Positions 12,300-23,109 of a stretch of 64,000 nt of DNA are shown in pieces (positions within the stretch are counted from its first letter, which is position 1; each line of letters opens with the position of its first letter). The stretch is from assembly GCA_029876055.1 (NCBI GenBank), contig CM056878.1:310001-374000 (forward strand). Reading direction: 5' to 3'. The notes beneath the pieces are model-generated. The model was not told the DNA's origin, searched no databases, and worked only from the letters and a program-made list of their open reading frames with translations. The DNA comes from Madurella fahalii (Eukaryota; Ascomycota; Sordariomycetes; Sordariales). The position numbers and the translations under genes are program-made.

Positions 12300-14593
12300 A
12301 TGGCGCCCCACGCAGACGACCTGCCGGAGTGCCGAAATGGCCGTGAGAACGGCCACAGCGATCGCAACATGCCCAAGGCAGAAGACTACGTTCAGTTCGA
12401 GTGCCTCCCGCCTGGAGGCCCTCTCAACCGGTGGTCTCAGTTTATGACGCGAGAGCATGACTTCCCAGGCGCTCAGGTAAGCCGCTTCCCGATTCCTTTT
12501 TTTATTTTTGTTTAATTTTTCGAGAGATGGGCCTCTGTGCTTCGCGCCTGCCCGCGGCTCATGCGTCGGAGGCAATTCCGGAGCTTCTTGGTACCGGGGT
12601 GTAACCCTACGGGATTGAGTTGTAGATGTAGTGGAGGAATTCCCGGTGATGGTTGGTTTGGATGGAAATGACGGAGCTGACGAGCAAGTTATTCCCGCTA
12701 TTAGGCTATGCTTTATGGCGCTGGTGTCCCGAACAGGGATATGATGAAGAACGCGCCCCATGTGGGCATTGCTACCGTGTGGTGGGAGGGGAACCCATGC
12801 AAGTGAGCGCTACGTGCTCCCTTCTGTTCCTGGATATTTGACGCTGACTGGACCTAGTACGCATTGTGAGTGATGACCTTGGTTCGGTGTAATCCTGGGG
12901 GAGCCTGTTGCTGAGACAGCAGGTCTGCAGTGCTTGACCTTGGAAATGTCGTCAAGAAGGCCGTTCAACAGCAGAAAATGCTGGCATGGCAGTACAATAC
13001 GATTGGCGTCTCGGACGGGATTACGATGGGCGGAGAAGGTCAGTCTGAGCAGGGGCAACCGCTTGATCGATTACTGCTGCTTACACTTGACCAGGGATGA
13101 GATACTCGCTCCAGTCGAGAGAAATCATCGCCGACAGCATCGAGACGGTGACTTGTGCGCAACGCCATGACGCCAACATCAGCATACCCGGCTGCGACAA
13201 GAACATGCCCGGCGTCGTCATGGCGGCTGCTCGCCACAACCGGCCCTTCCTCATGGTCTATGGCGGCACCATCCGCAAAGGCCACTCGACGCTCCTGGAC
13301 AAGGCGATCAACATCTCCACGTGCTACGAAGCCGCTGGCGCGTTCACCTATGGCCGGCTACAGGCAAACTGCAAGAACGCCACAGGCGCCGAGGCCACGC
13401 CCTCGGATGTCATGGAGGACATTGAACAGCACGCGTGCCCAGGCGCAGGGGCTTGCGGCGGCATGTATACTGCCAATACCATGGCAACCGCAATCGAGGC
13501 CATGGGCCTGAGCCTACCAGGCTCCTCGTCGTACCCGGCAACATCTCCCGAGAAGAGACGCGAGTGCGAGCGTGCCGCCGAAGCGATTCGCACATGCATG
13601 GAGAAGGACATCCGGCCTCGGGATCTCATGACGCGGGCGGCGTTTGAGAATGCCCTGGTGGTTACAATAGTGCTGGGCGGGAGCACCAACGCAGTGTTGC
13701 ACTTCCTGGCAATGGCTAACTCTGCCGATGTGCCGCTCACCCTGGACGACATCGATCGGACATCCAACCGCACGCCATTCCTCGCTGACCTGGCGCCTTC
13801 GGGCCGCTATTACATGGAGGATCTGTACGAAATTGGCGGGACACCCTCGGTGCTCAAGATGCTCATTGCCAATGGCCTCATTGACGGCTCGATCATGACG
13901 GTGACTGGCAAGACCCTCGCAGAAAACGTCAGGGACTGGCCTGCTCTCCCGGCAGGCCAAAAGATTCTCCGTCCGCTGTCGGACCCGATCAAGGAGACGG
14001 GTCACATCCGTGTTCTCCACGGCAACCTATCTCCCGGCGGTGCGGTCGCCAAGATCACAGGCAAGGAAGGGCTCTCCTTCACTGGCGCCGCCCGCGTCTT
14101 TAACAAGGAGCATGAGCTCAATGACGCCCTCTCCCGCGGCGCCATCCGCGCCGACGAGGGCAACCTGGTGCTGATTGTGCGGTACGAGGGCCCCAAGGGC
14201 GGCCCTGGCATGCCGGAGCAGCTGCGCGCCAGTGCCGCGATTATGGGTGCCGGGCTGGCCAACGTGGCCCTCGTTACCGATGGACGATATAGCGGCGCCA
14301 GTCACGGATTCATTGTGGGACATGTCGTTCCCGAGGCAGCGGTTGGCGGGCCCATTGGTCTTGTCAAGAACGGGGACGTTATTACCATTGATGCCGTGGC
14401 GAACCGGATCGATGTTGTGGGCATCCCGGGAACCGACGGCCTTGAGGGGGTCGAGCGGGAGCTTGAGCGCCGCCGCCGAGAATGGACGCCGCCCAGGATG
14501 AAGCCCATGCGCGGTGCCCTGGCAAAATACGCCCGCCTTGTCGGGGATGCGAGCCACGGCGCTGTTACGGACATCGGAGGATCCGCTTGGTAG
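12300..14593 (+). CDS. Dihydroxy-acid dehydratase family (IlvD/Edd) protein
   Basis: Five exons: 12300-12476, 12705-12802, 12858-12865, 12931-13038, 13095-14593; 629 residues. The family dehydrates 2,3-dihydroxy acids (valine/isoleucine synthesis) or sugar acids with an Fe-S cluster. Visible ligands are C91 in NPCNTHL, C164 in PGCDKNMPG and C251 in GACGGMYTANTM; the C-terminal DGRYSGASHGFIVGH block is also present. Exon 3 is only 8 nt (TACGCATT): it completes Asn92, encodes Thr93 and His94 and starts Leu95 of the cluster-binding motif, so it must be spliced in. Introns are 228, 55, 65 and 56 nt. The N-terminus is polar with many acidic residues and is not an obvious mitochondrial presequence, so this may be a cytosolic paralogue rather than the main ILV3 enzyme. 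Substrate cannot be told from sequence. No metabolic neighbours. Confidence 0.95.
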
Positions 14594-15377
14594 GCGTAAT
14601 TCGCCACGGCCCCTAGTGTGGTTTTTATTTTATTTCATTTTTTTTTTATTTTAATTTTTGTTTCTCCCTTTGCCTTTTGCTAGTCTTTCCTATTTTCTCC
14701 CGACACAGCTCCGGCGCAAGGCGCTGCCTCTTCGCTCCTCTCCACACTTGAACGTCGGGTCAGGGAACGTAGACTAGGGCGGCCAGACGGTATAAACGGA
14801 CTGAAACGGGTGCGGCAACGCATAATAGACGGGGATAGACGAGGCAAGGATCGGAAGAGGTGCAGGGCAACGTTTATTTGGTCGGTATTTGCCAGTACAT
14901 AGACGGGGTTTGGCATGAGTAGGACGTTGGGTGCCGGGCTTTCTGAAGAATACATGCGTCAACACTGGTTTGGTGGATGATGTGGAGGGAATATCTGATC
15001 TCATTACTGCGCGCGGTAGTTTCTGATTCTCACGTACAGTGCCATCTCTCGATGCTTGGCAGGCTGTTAGCCAAGTACGGTCACCTTCCACTACACACAG
15101 CCATAGCAGCCCATGGGGCAGGCAGTGATCCTTGCGCGTGGCAAACAATAGGAATTCCCCCATGTCCCGAGTCGTAAAGCACGCAACAACTGTCAGCTCC
15201 TCGTCCAAAGCCGGTCCTGTAGTGTGAGTCAGATTGCCCAGCGAAGCGCAAAACCCCGGGAGGGGGGGGGGTGGGAATCTATCTCATCTGTCACACCACG
15301 TGGCAGGAGAAAGAAAGCCGGGGGCCGGAAATAGAAAACTAAGAAAAAGGGAGCAACCGAACAAGAAACAACAACTG

Positions 15378-15401
15378 CAGCAGCAGCAGCAGCAGCAGCA
15401 G
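15378..15401. repeat. (CAG)8 trinucleotide repeat
   Basis: Eight uninterrupted CAG units in noncoding DNA; a shorter run of the same unit occurs at about 15714-15730. Confidence 0.95.
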
Positions 15402-15664
15402 CATTGGAATGATAGTCAAGTCTCTGGAGCGGGACGTGGTGATGCATCTGGAAAGGGGGGACTTTTTGATTGAGTATTCAACCTGTTTTCGCTACACGCC
15501 GACTCGGTTTCTCCGGCAAAGCCTTGCCTTCCCAATACCTTATCCTCAGTATCGCACGCCAACCCAACCCACCCCCGCCCCGCCCCACCTCCCGCTTCGC
15601 CATTCCTCAGTCTATCAAATTACTATATCGAATGTGTGTGTGATGTGTGGCTGTGATGTATATA

Positions 15665-15713
15665 TGTGCGTGTGTGCGTGCGTGCGTGCGTGCGTGTGTG
15701 TTTGTGTGTGTGT
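15665..15713. repeat. GT / TGCG microsatellite
   Basis: Alternating GTGC and GT units in noncoding DNA downstream of the mannosyltransferase gene. Confidence 0.9.
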
Positions 15714-15995
15714 CGCAGCAGCAGCAGCAGTAGTTCTGTGTCCCAAGCATCACCAGCGCTCCCCGACCGTTGGCGGGAAGAAGAAAACCACACAAACCCC
15801 ACGATGAAGAGGGGAAAGAAAAGGGAAGAGGAAACAAAAAATTAACAATAAAACCAACATACAAAAGTGTTAACTCCATATATGTAACAATTCGTTTGGG
15901 TTCATGATCCCCATTGCCTCGCGTTCTCCAGACTGAACCAGACAGCCGATCGACAGAGTCACGCGTGGTGTCATTACAAATGGCCGGCTGGCGCT

Positions 15996-17782
15996 TTACG
16001 GGCTGGCCCATCCGCCAGCAACATCGACCCACTCGGCCAAGCAGCTGCCTTCTTTACCCTCGACGTCCACAATGTCCGTGTCGCAGCGGCAGCGACAGCC
16101 GACGCCGTTCTCCTTGGGCGGGTCATAATCCTCCCAGTACTTGTCCTCCTCGATGCGCTTGCGCTCGTCGAGCGTCGTCATCTCGAGGTAGGGCTCGCGC
16201 GGCAGCTGGCGGGACGGCGCGTTGGCGGGGCAGTGCTGGATGGTCGTGTGGCGGTAGCCAAAGTCGCGGAAGTAGTGGATGTCGCGGGGCGCGAGGAGGG
16301 CGCCGGCAGCGAGCGAGTGGATCGGGGCGTCTCCCCACTGTTCGATGGGTCAGTATAGGTGCGGAGAGGCCAAAGAGGCCAAGAAAAGGGGACCGGATGC
16401 AACTGAGAACAGACATACCCTCTCCATCCAGAAGCCACCGCTGCGGTCCATCATCTCGAAAAAGTCCTCGTACGCCTTGCTCCGGAAGAAATCGAGGCGG
16501 GCAATCTCAAAATTGGACCAGAAATGGCACATGTTGTACTTCTCGCCCTCCATGGCCTCGGGGTCTATCTCGGGCAGGCCGCGGCCGGGTTCGCTGCGCA
16601 GAATCTCTTCAGGCAGCGGGGGCTTGTAGTTGGGGTCGTCCTCAGGGAGATCGTGTTGCTTCTCCGGCTGCGGCTCGACAAACATTTCCCACAGGCCCTG
16701 CGACGTCAGATTGTTCAGACGCTTGTATGCCGAGGCATAACGGAAGATGTTAGGGACGGTCTCGCGCAATTCCTTGACGGCGATGGTGAAGCCGTATGTC
16801 TTGTTGTGCTCGATCATCTTGAGGAACGGATCACTGCGGCCTCGGTCAGCGAAATGGAGCTGCACGGAGAGAGCACCTGCGAGGTTCCAAACATACTAGG
16901 TGATGTCACAGAAGTACGAGATCTCAGGCTCCAGACGCCAGTACCACTCGTACTTTGCGAGAAGCGGGTGCTTGTAAAAGAAGCTGTGGCCCGAGTTAGT
17001 ATGTCGTGCTGCACAACAGCGACGTCAGGGAACCGTACCCGGAGTAGAAGCGGCACATGAAATGGTAGCTCTCCAAGCCGCCGTACATGATAGCGTTGTC
17101 TCCCTGCTTATTGATGCCCTCCTTGGCAACCTTGGGGTCGACCCAGTCTGGGTAGCCCCACATGTCTCGTTCAACCTTGCCGAACTCGACAGTGCCCGAC
17201 GTGTAGTTCTTGACCGTCTCCCGGAAAGTAGCGTTGAACTCGCCATCGTTGAGGAAGACATAGGGGTAGTGGTACCACCGGTTGAAGTGGCGTTCGATGG
17301 ATTTGATGGACTGGATCACGCCGTCTAACTCCTTGTTTCTCGCGAGAACGACGAAGGCGGCGTTGGCGCGGGGTCTGCTGGTGTCCGGCTCGAGGCAGCC
17401 CTCGACAAACACCTTGTCGTGTTTTTCGCTGATTTTTCTGCAGGACGAGTCGTCAGCAACGAATGACGCATCGGCTATCAGAGGATCGGACGGGAACTGA
17501 CCGTATTGCTGGCGGCGCGCCAGCCGGCATTAGTATTCTCCCCGTCGAGCTGGGGTGCCTGACAAACAGCACCAGGATGAGGATGACAACAATGCACGGG
17601 AAGAGAACGACGACTCCCAGGGGCACCGAGATGGTCGAGTTGCCTTTTAGCCTCATCGGCCTCCTGAGGTAGGCGAGGCGCGAGCCTAATGTCCTCGACC
17701 GCGCCTTGCCCTTCTCATCTGATAAGGGAAGCTGGGGGGAGCCCCCTGGTACAAACTTCCCAGCCCGGCGGAGGAGATCCAT
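15996..17782 (-). CDS. Glycosyltransferase family 15 alpha-1,2-mannosyltransferase (KRE2/MNT1/KTR type)
   Basis: Five exons on the minus strand (17502-17782, 17039-17437, 16897-16983, 16419-16833, 15996-16337) give 507 residues. Family members are Golgi type II membrane enzymes that add alpha-1,2-mannose to N- and O-linked glycans. The protein shows a short basic cytosolic tail, one transmembrane anchor at about residues 53-74, a stem, and the catalytic domain: RANAAFVVLARN, YPYVFLNDGEF, YEWYWRLEPEISYFCDI, and the signature YNMCHFWSNFE at 355-365 whose last Glu belongs to the conserved active-site block. DIHYFRDFGYRH follows. Introns are 64, 55, 63 and 81 nt; the second contains a perfect TACTAAC branch site. 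The Cys- and acid-rich tail (GVGCRCRCDTD) is a minor peculiarity. Which KTR paralogue this is cannot be told. Confidence 0.95.
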
Positions 17783-18826
17783 CGTGATGGATTCCAGAGG
17801 CGGGAAGCCAGCCGACGGCGGAGTGGCCTAATCGCCCAATGCACGTCTCGTCGGGCGCTCGGGGCGATGTGATGCAGGGACGACAGTATCGATGCAGAAC
17901 GGAATCATTCGCCGTCCGAATCGCTGCTTGCTGCTGGGGGGGGGGATGACAGGTCTCTTGTGCTCGGACCGAAAAGATTAGAAGGTTTGTACGTCAAAAA
18001 AAGGCCGACGTTGATGCGAATGATCGGCCGCGAAACATCGATGCGAGAAGCGAGCGGCAGGGAAAGAAGGATTCCCCTCGGATCGAGGCCCGTGGCTGGG
18101 ACCTCCTGTTACGCGTCTGGAGCTTGGGACTGGAGACAGCGGAGGCGACGCTGGGGCCAGGTCGAGACGGCCGCTAACGTTATCGAATCGTCCGTCACGT
18201 AAGGGGCGAGGCAGGGCGATTCCGACCAGCCGTCATTGGGTGATGGGGTTCGCCGTGGTGTGCAAAGTCTTCAATCGCCGGCGCGGTCCTCTCGCAGAAA
18301 TCGGAAACGGCTTCGCCTCGAGGAAGAATCTGCAGGAATCTGCCGGGACCCAGCCAGTGCGTCTTTGGTTTGCTGTTCAGGAGAAATTGGGCGGGAAGCG
18401 TCTTGGATTGGTACGTATTTGCCCCGCCAAGCCCGGCAGCTGGCAGCAGAAAGGCCCACATCAAATGTCAGCTGCACAGCTCAGGCCTTGGAATCTCGAC
18501 CCGGATCTTGTTTGCTTCTCCACAAATGCTCGAACACGAGCCCCGGCGGGTCAGCGCAGAGCGCAAACAAGCAGAGAGAAAGGGTTGGCTTGCAGACCGA
18601 TTGGAGCGATTGCACGCTTCTCCTTCAGCCATTGTCCCCTCACTACAGTTCCACTGAAGTTGCCACCGGATGGAAATCCCAGCTCCGTCCGTTGAGCCAC
18701 AACGCGCAAACGGGGGCAAAGCGTATGGGAGTCTCAGTTAATCCTATAACAACACTGCCACCTCATTCACCAAAAGGCTTCGCCAAGGCTAATAGATTAT
18801 CTCGACTCAGTTCCACTTTGACATGA
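17783..18826. other. Intergenic region, promoter side of the mannosyltransferase
   Basis: No supported gene. Overlapping ORFs around 18195-18826 on both strands lack domains. It should contain the mannosyltransferase promoter and the upstream flank of the tRNA gene. Confidence 0.5.
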
Positions 18827-18908
18827 GGCGTGGTGGCAGAGTGGTCTAATGCGCAAGACTAGAAATCTTGTTCCTTCGGGAGCGTCTGTTCGAATCAGGC
18901 CCACGTCG
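18827..18908 (+). tRNA. tRNA-Ser(AGA)
   Basis: An 82-nt cloverleaf without intron. The acceptor stem GGCGTGG pairs with CCACGTC (one G-U) and the discriminator base is G73, as in serine tRNAs. The anticodon stem CAAGA/TCTTG encloses the loop CTAGAAA with anticodon AGA. The extended variable arm TCC-TTCG-GGA is typical of tRNA-Ser, and the T arm is GTCTG-TTCGAAT-CAGGC. A T5 run at 18916-18920 fits an RNA polymerase III terminator. It decodes UCU, and UCC through inosine. Confidence 0.95.
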
Positions 18909-19363
18909 AGGTTACTTTTTCTTCCTTTTACTAAATGTTTCTTTATACTCTGGTCATTAAATATGAGTCTCGGGATTCGCACGTGTCGTTTCTCCGGATT
19001 GATGGCTGGGATTGATAACGACATAGCGAATGCCTGGTGCCTTATCTCTCTTCTGTCCTTCTGGATGCCCTTGTCCTGTTCTTCTTTTAGTTACGGCGGC
19101 AATCGTGGAAGGTGGAGTTCACAGGTTTCGGATGGAAATGGGAGCAACTAGCTTTGTAGAGATGATCCGATAGACGCTAATGACATTTAACTGTGAGGAT
19201 AATGCTTTACTAGCATGTGAAGCTATCTCATATAGATAACAATGTCCGGAGGCCGGTGTATGAAACTTGATGTAGGTGGGTAGCTACAGCTAGTACCAAC
19301 CCCGATGCATCCACTGCCCGACAAAACCATGACGTATGCCAGTAGCCATGCTCCGCTGATACA
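18909..19363. other. Short intergenic region
   Basis: AT-richer DNA between the tRNA and the J-like protein gene; nothing recognised beyond the tRNA terminator. Confidence 0.5.
18916..18920 (+). terminator. Pol III oligo-T terminator of tRNA-Ser
   Basis: Five T residues 8 nt after the discriminator base of the tRNA. Confidence 0.7.
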
Positions 19364-20002
19364 CTATTTCTGAAGGTTCACGCCGATATGGGCGGCGAGG
19401 TTGTAAACGGCCGGTGGCAGAGTTGACTCGCTAAAGCTCCTAACATGACCCCAGAGACTTGATGAATTGAAGAATGCGTCCCAGACTTGTAGGACTTTCT
19501 CTCTCTTTATGTCCTCGATGAATGTTTCAAGACTGCAGCTCTCCGGGACGCCGTACCAGTCGGCCATGCCGGTAAACCTATGATACATGCATCGCTGCAG
19601 CGGATCGGTTAGGACTTGATAGGAATTGTGAATACGGCTGACTCGAGTAAACAATAGGTTGACCAGCATGGAAGACACCTTGCTGCGACGGATTCCACAC
19701 AGCGCCTGGGTATAGGCCTGGAAGATCTCCTCCCGGGACGAGGTTACGGTTACCCCGAGCACTGAGTACGGGGTAGTGTCTTCCTCGACCAAGGGCAGGA
19801 GCAGTAATATCACCAAGCTAAGGATCAGAACCCGCGTGGTCCTATTCCCTCGTTGGAATTGCATATTTTGAGCGCCGAAAAAGTTGACCCATGTGCTCCA
19901 GAGCGGTTGTTGCACGACCTTTGAGATGTACGTCCAAAACGATTCGGGTTTCAAGGCCAGCATGGCCTTCGCGAACTGCGGGATCTCGACGACGCAATCC
20001 AT
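19364..20002 (-). CDS. Predicted membrane protein with a degenerate J (DnaJ-like) domain
   Basis: Single-exon ORF of 212 residues starting at a true ATG. A hydrophobic helix at about residues 57-72 (VLILSLVILLLLPLV) is followed by a segment with J-domain spacing at about 77-144: TPYSVLGVTVTSSREEI at the start of helix I-II, and RIHNSYQVLTDPLQR as the helix III-IV signature. The His-Pro-Asp tripeptide needed to stimulate Hsp70 ATPase is absent; the equivalent loop reads around LCGIRRSKVSS. So it resembles a J-like protein that cannot act as a classical co-chaperone. No signal peptide is evident. Neighbours give no clue. It could also be a decaying or lineage-specific gene; an upstream exon cannot be excluded. 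Confidence 0.6.
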   Translation of the reverse strand: MDCVVEIPQFAKAMLALKPESFWTYISKVVQQPLWSTWVNFFGAQNMQFQRGNRTTRVLILSLVILLLLPLVEEDTTPYSVLGVTVTSSREEIFQAYTQALCGIRRSKVSSMLVNLLFTRVSRIHNSYQVLTDPLQRCMYHRFTGMADWYGVPESCSLETFIEDIKREKVLQVWDAFFNSSSLWGHVRSFSESTLPPAVYNLAAHIGVNLQK

Positions 20003-21741
20003 CGGGCTTGGTATTACTCACGTGTGCTGCGTTTGTGGTCCTCGTTTCACGAACCTCCCATACCAGCAGCATAGTTTATCGTTTAGTGTAGGGATGTCTA
20101 AGGAGAGAGCCATCCTGTATTAATAGTAAAACACTACCGCTGACACAAGAATAGAATTGTTGCCGCTCACGTTACCGAGGACAATAGGAAAGAGCCCTTT
20201 GCCTCCGTCAGCAGCCCCCTTTGTTGGCTTCTAGGACAGGAACAAAGAACTGCCATACCACTCCATTCCCGTTATCTCGTTCATTTACTATTACAACACG
20301 GGAATCTAAGTAGCAACTTACATCCGATGAGCTGCACGTATGTCATTTCCAACTTTACTTAGGCATGCTTGGGCGCTAATCGCCCTGTGCTCAACCCGGT
20401 AGGCCTGCTAGCACCGCCGTACCGCAATACTCCGCCCACGAAGGCTCTATGGCTTGCCTGTGTGCTGCGTAGGTCCGTTTGACTGCAACAGGCCCAACCA
20501 AATCTGGGTGGCTTCTCTAGTTGCAGAAACACGGTTTCTTGTACGGCCGTCTCGGGAATCTAGCAATGAAGCGACAGCCCCCAATGCACCGGTCTTTGCT
20601 CCAGGACTTCTTCCAAACCGTCCAGACGCAACACGGATTGACTGAAATTCTTGGGTTCAGCCCCTATTCCGCCCTGCGGCTGGCGATAAATGAGGACGGC
20701 CGCATCAAACTCCGTTCTCGAATCTCTCTCATCTTCTACCCAGCAGTCCAGTCAATGTCCTGCGCCAGCCAACGATTAGGATACGGATGAAGATAAGGGT
20801 GAGGCTAAGCCTACCCTACCTAGGGCTAGTGCTGCTAGGAACAGTGGTTAGTTGGGATTTCGTTATTTACGATGACAGTGAATGTGAGACTACCCAACGA
20901 CAGTGTCATCACCCGCCGGCAATCGGGGTGCGTGCATGCCACACCATTCCTATTTGCACTACCCGCCTCGTGTCTAAGCATTGCTTGAAAAAACGGTGTA
21001 GATTACCTTCATATCAATATCTGTTAAGTACGTAAGGTTTGGTTTACATGCGCCTCGTGTACCTAGTTTGCTGTTTCGGAGCTCGGTTTACGCCTTATAG
21101 TGACGGTGCGTCATTTCCTTCCGTATGGTGAACGAGAAATTACGGAAGGGAAAAAATTGGAGCATAGTAATATCTCTGATCGAATCTTTCTAATCTTCCA
21201 TATCTTAGTTATGATACCTGTAAAGTAATATATATGAAGGATGCTCTAGAGGTATTAGTGCACTCTTCTCCGTTACAGACTCCGTTTGTGCCGCTATGCA
21301 ACTAGTAATGACGAGATTAGTCGAGCCCGCTGGTTAGAAAGGCTAGAGATCCTAAGCATGCTCGCTTGCCTGATACTCCGACCGAAAGAACGTATCCCCA
21401 ACTTCAAACCTTCTATATATGGTGCGTGTGTGACGCTTGACTGTGATTAGTAGTCCCACAGTATCCCGATTGTGTGAGAGATGGACGATACATATCCTCT
21501 TTCTTTACTATATTGAGGGTCTGGCGAGATATGTTGTGGTTAACTAGCCATCCGTCAGCAGCGCGACATACATGGATTGAGGTAGCATCATGTCACGATT
21601 TTGAGTCTTTAGCCGCCGGATGGTACAAAGCGGCGTAAGCTGCCGTTCATTTGGTTAATCATCCAGTGTAGACAAGATTGGCGCTGCCTGCTCGAATACG
21701 AGCTCGGGAGCTTGCCTCATGAGATGGGATAAGTAATCCCC
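20003..21741. other. Gene-poor, relatively AT-rich region
   Basis: No gene is supported. Stop codons and TA dinucleotides are frequent, especially at 21050-21500, compared with the GC-rich neighbours. It could be an old transposon relic altered by repeat-induced point mutation, but no transposase or reverse-transcriptase motif is visible. A small ORF (about 20566-20790, +) has no recognisable domain. Confidence 0.4.
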
Positions 21742-22542
21742 ATGTTCACGGCCATGACGACTTACGCTTTCTTCATCTCCCTCCTCCCAAAGTTAACCAC
21801 GCATCCATCCTTCCATCTACAGCATCTCCAGCCATGCTCCACCCCGTCACTCTCTTCCTCGCAACTCTCACCCCCCCTCCCTACCCTAACCGCCGCATCC
21901 CCCGATAGCGACGACCCCAAGCTCGAGCTCGACCTCGGCCTCGACCTCGGTGGCTCCCTGGCCCCCTGGCAGATCACGGGCCTCTCGACGCACTCGCCGT
22001 CGGGCTATCCCGCGAACCACCCGTACTCGCGGCTGTCCGTGTCGATCGGCGACCCCAACACCATCACGCTGGGGCCGACGCGCTTCGGCGACGCGGCCTT
22101 CCCCGCCACCAACGTCACCTGCACGGTCTGGTGGCTCGCCCACTCGGAGGACCCGCGCGACGGACCGTGGGTCAACACGTGCAGCGAGACGCGGTCGGGG
22201 AAGTGGACGGTGGAGATCCGGCGCGCGGCGGACGACGATGACAATGAGGACGACGACAACCACAACAACGACACGGGGTCCTCGGTGACGCGGGACTTTG
22301 TGCTGCGGTTCGGGCTGTCCGAGGCCGTAGTGCTGGGCAACGGCGCGGTGGTGAGCCTGCGGTTCCGCGGGGAGGCGGCGTTCGCGGTGGGGAGGGGCCC
22401 CGACAAGAACATGGAGGGAGCGTGCGGCGGGAGCGGCGTGTGTAATTGGGGGCTCAAGGACGGCGTGGCGCCCGTGCTGGTAAACCAGACGCTGGTGGAG
22501 ACGAGGTGCGTGGTCGGCGATTGTAACTTGCGAGGGTTGTAG
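21742..22542 (+). CDS. Predicted secreted cysteine-containing protein, start uncertain
   Basis: The open frame from ATG 21742 gives 266 residues. The mature-looking part begins around SPDSDDPKLELDL and contains WQITGLSTHSPSG, DPNTITLGPTRFGD, NVTCTVWW, WVNTCSE, GACGGSGVCNWGLK and a last Cys pair (RCVVGDC): a pattern I associate with small secreted ascomycete proteins of unknown function. The N-terminal 50 residues in this frame are a poor signal peptide. A better-context ATG at 21834 encodes a signal-peptide-like start (MLHPVTLFLATL) in another frame, which would join the main frame if the C7 run at 21871-21877 were one base shorter. So either the start is at 21742, or there is a homopolymer error or a real frameshift. 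Acidic low-complexity insert DDDDNEDDDNHNND in the middle. Function unknown. Confidence 0.65.
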   Translation: MFTAMTTYAFFISLLPKLTTHPSFHLQHLQPCSTPSLSSSQLSPPLPTLTAASPDSDDPKLELDLGLDLGGSLAPWQITGLSTHSPSGYPANHPYSRLSVSIGDPNTITLGPTRFGDAAFPATNVTCTVWWLAHSEDPRDGPWVNTCSETRSGKWTVEIRRAADDDDNEDDDNHNNDTGSSVTRDFVLRFGLSEAVVLGNGAVVSLRFRGEAAFAVGRGPDKNMEGACGGSGVCNWGLKDGVAPVLVNQTLVETRCVVGDCNLRGL

Positions 22543-23109
22543 GTTCGGCGGGTTCTTCACCCCCCGTCGGGTCCGGCATACAATACATAGAAATCAAACT
22601 CTTCGAAGGTCTTGACGGCAATTGTTATGGGGAGCTTCTCTTCTCGAACTGATTACCTTGATCTACTGGAGACGGCCCTCTCATTCGGGTTCGGGTTAGA
22701 CCTAGTAGGTAATATCCCGACTCTCTATATGTTGATTAAATTCTTGTTGTTTGCCGTTTCTTTTCGTTCTTCTTTCAAGATACAGGCTGGTCAGGGAAAA
22801 TAAAGAGGTGCGTGAGTGGAGGTTTGTCTTCTTATAGTGGATGGAATCATAAGGCTTGCGGATATCAAGTGCGCCCTTCACTGAAGTTGACCCCGCCTCG
22901 CGGGAGCTGTCCCCGCCTGGCCAATGACTCAACGATGCTCCAAAGACACTTTTTTAGAGTGAAACATCCGAGGTCCCAAATCTATTCAATTTGCACAATT
23001 ACCTGACTTTCTGCCTTTTATCTCCTGATCCTACTCTTAACTTGGGGAGGATATTGGATCTGACGGACTACCCTGTTTCCACAGACGGCCCCGAAACGAG
23101 AGCACCAGC
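22543..23109. other. Intergenic region
   Basis: Between two plus-strand genes; probably 3' UTR of the secreted protein gene and promoter of the PhzF gene. Nothing else recognised. Confidence 0.5.

Larger units (their letters stand above)
14594..15995. other. Convergent intergenic region with simple repeats
   Basis: This separates the 3' ends of the dehydratase (+) and the mannosyltransferase (-). A T-rich stretch just after the dehydratase stop (about 14625-14690) is probably its 3' UTR. It also holds a (CAG)8 tract and a GT/TGCG tract. No gene is supported. Confidence 0.6.
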
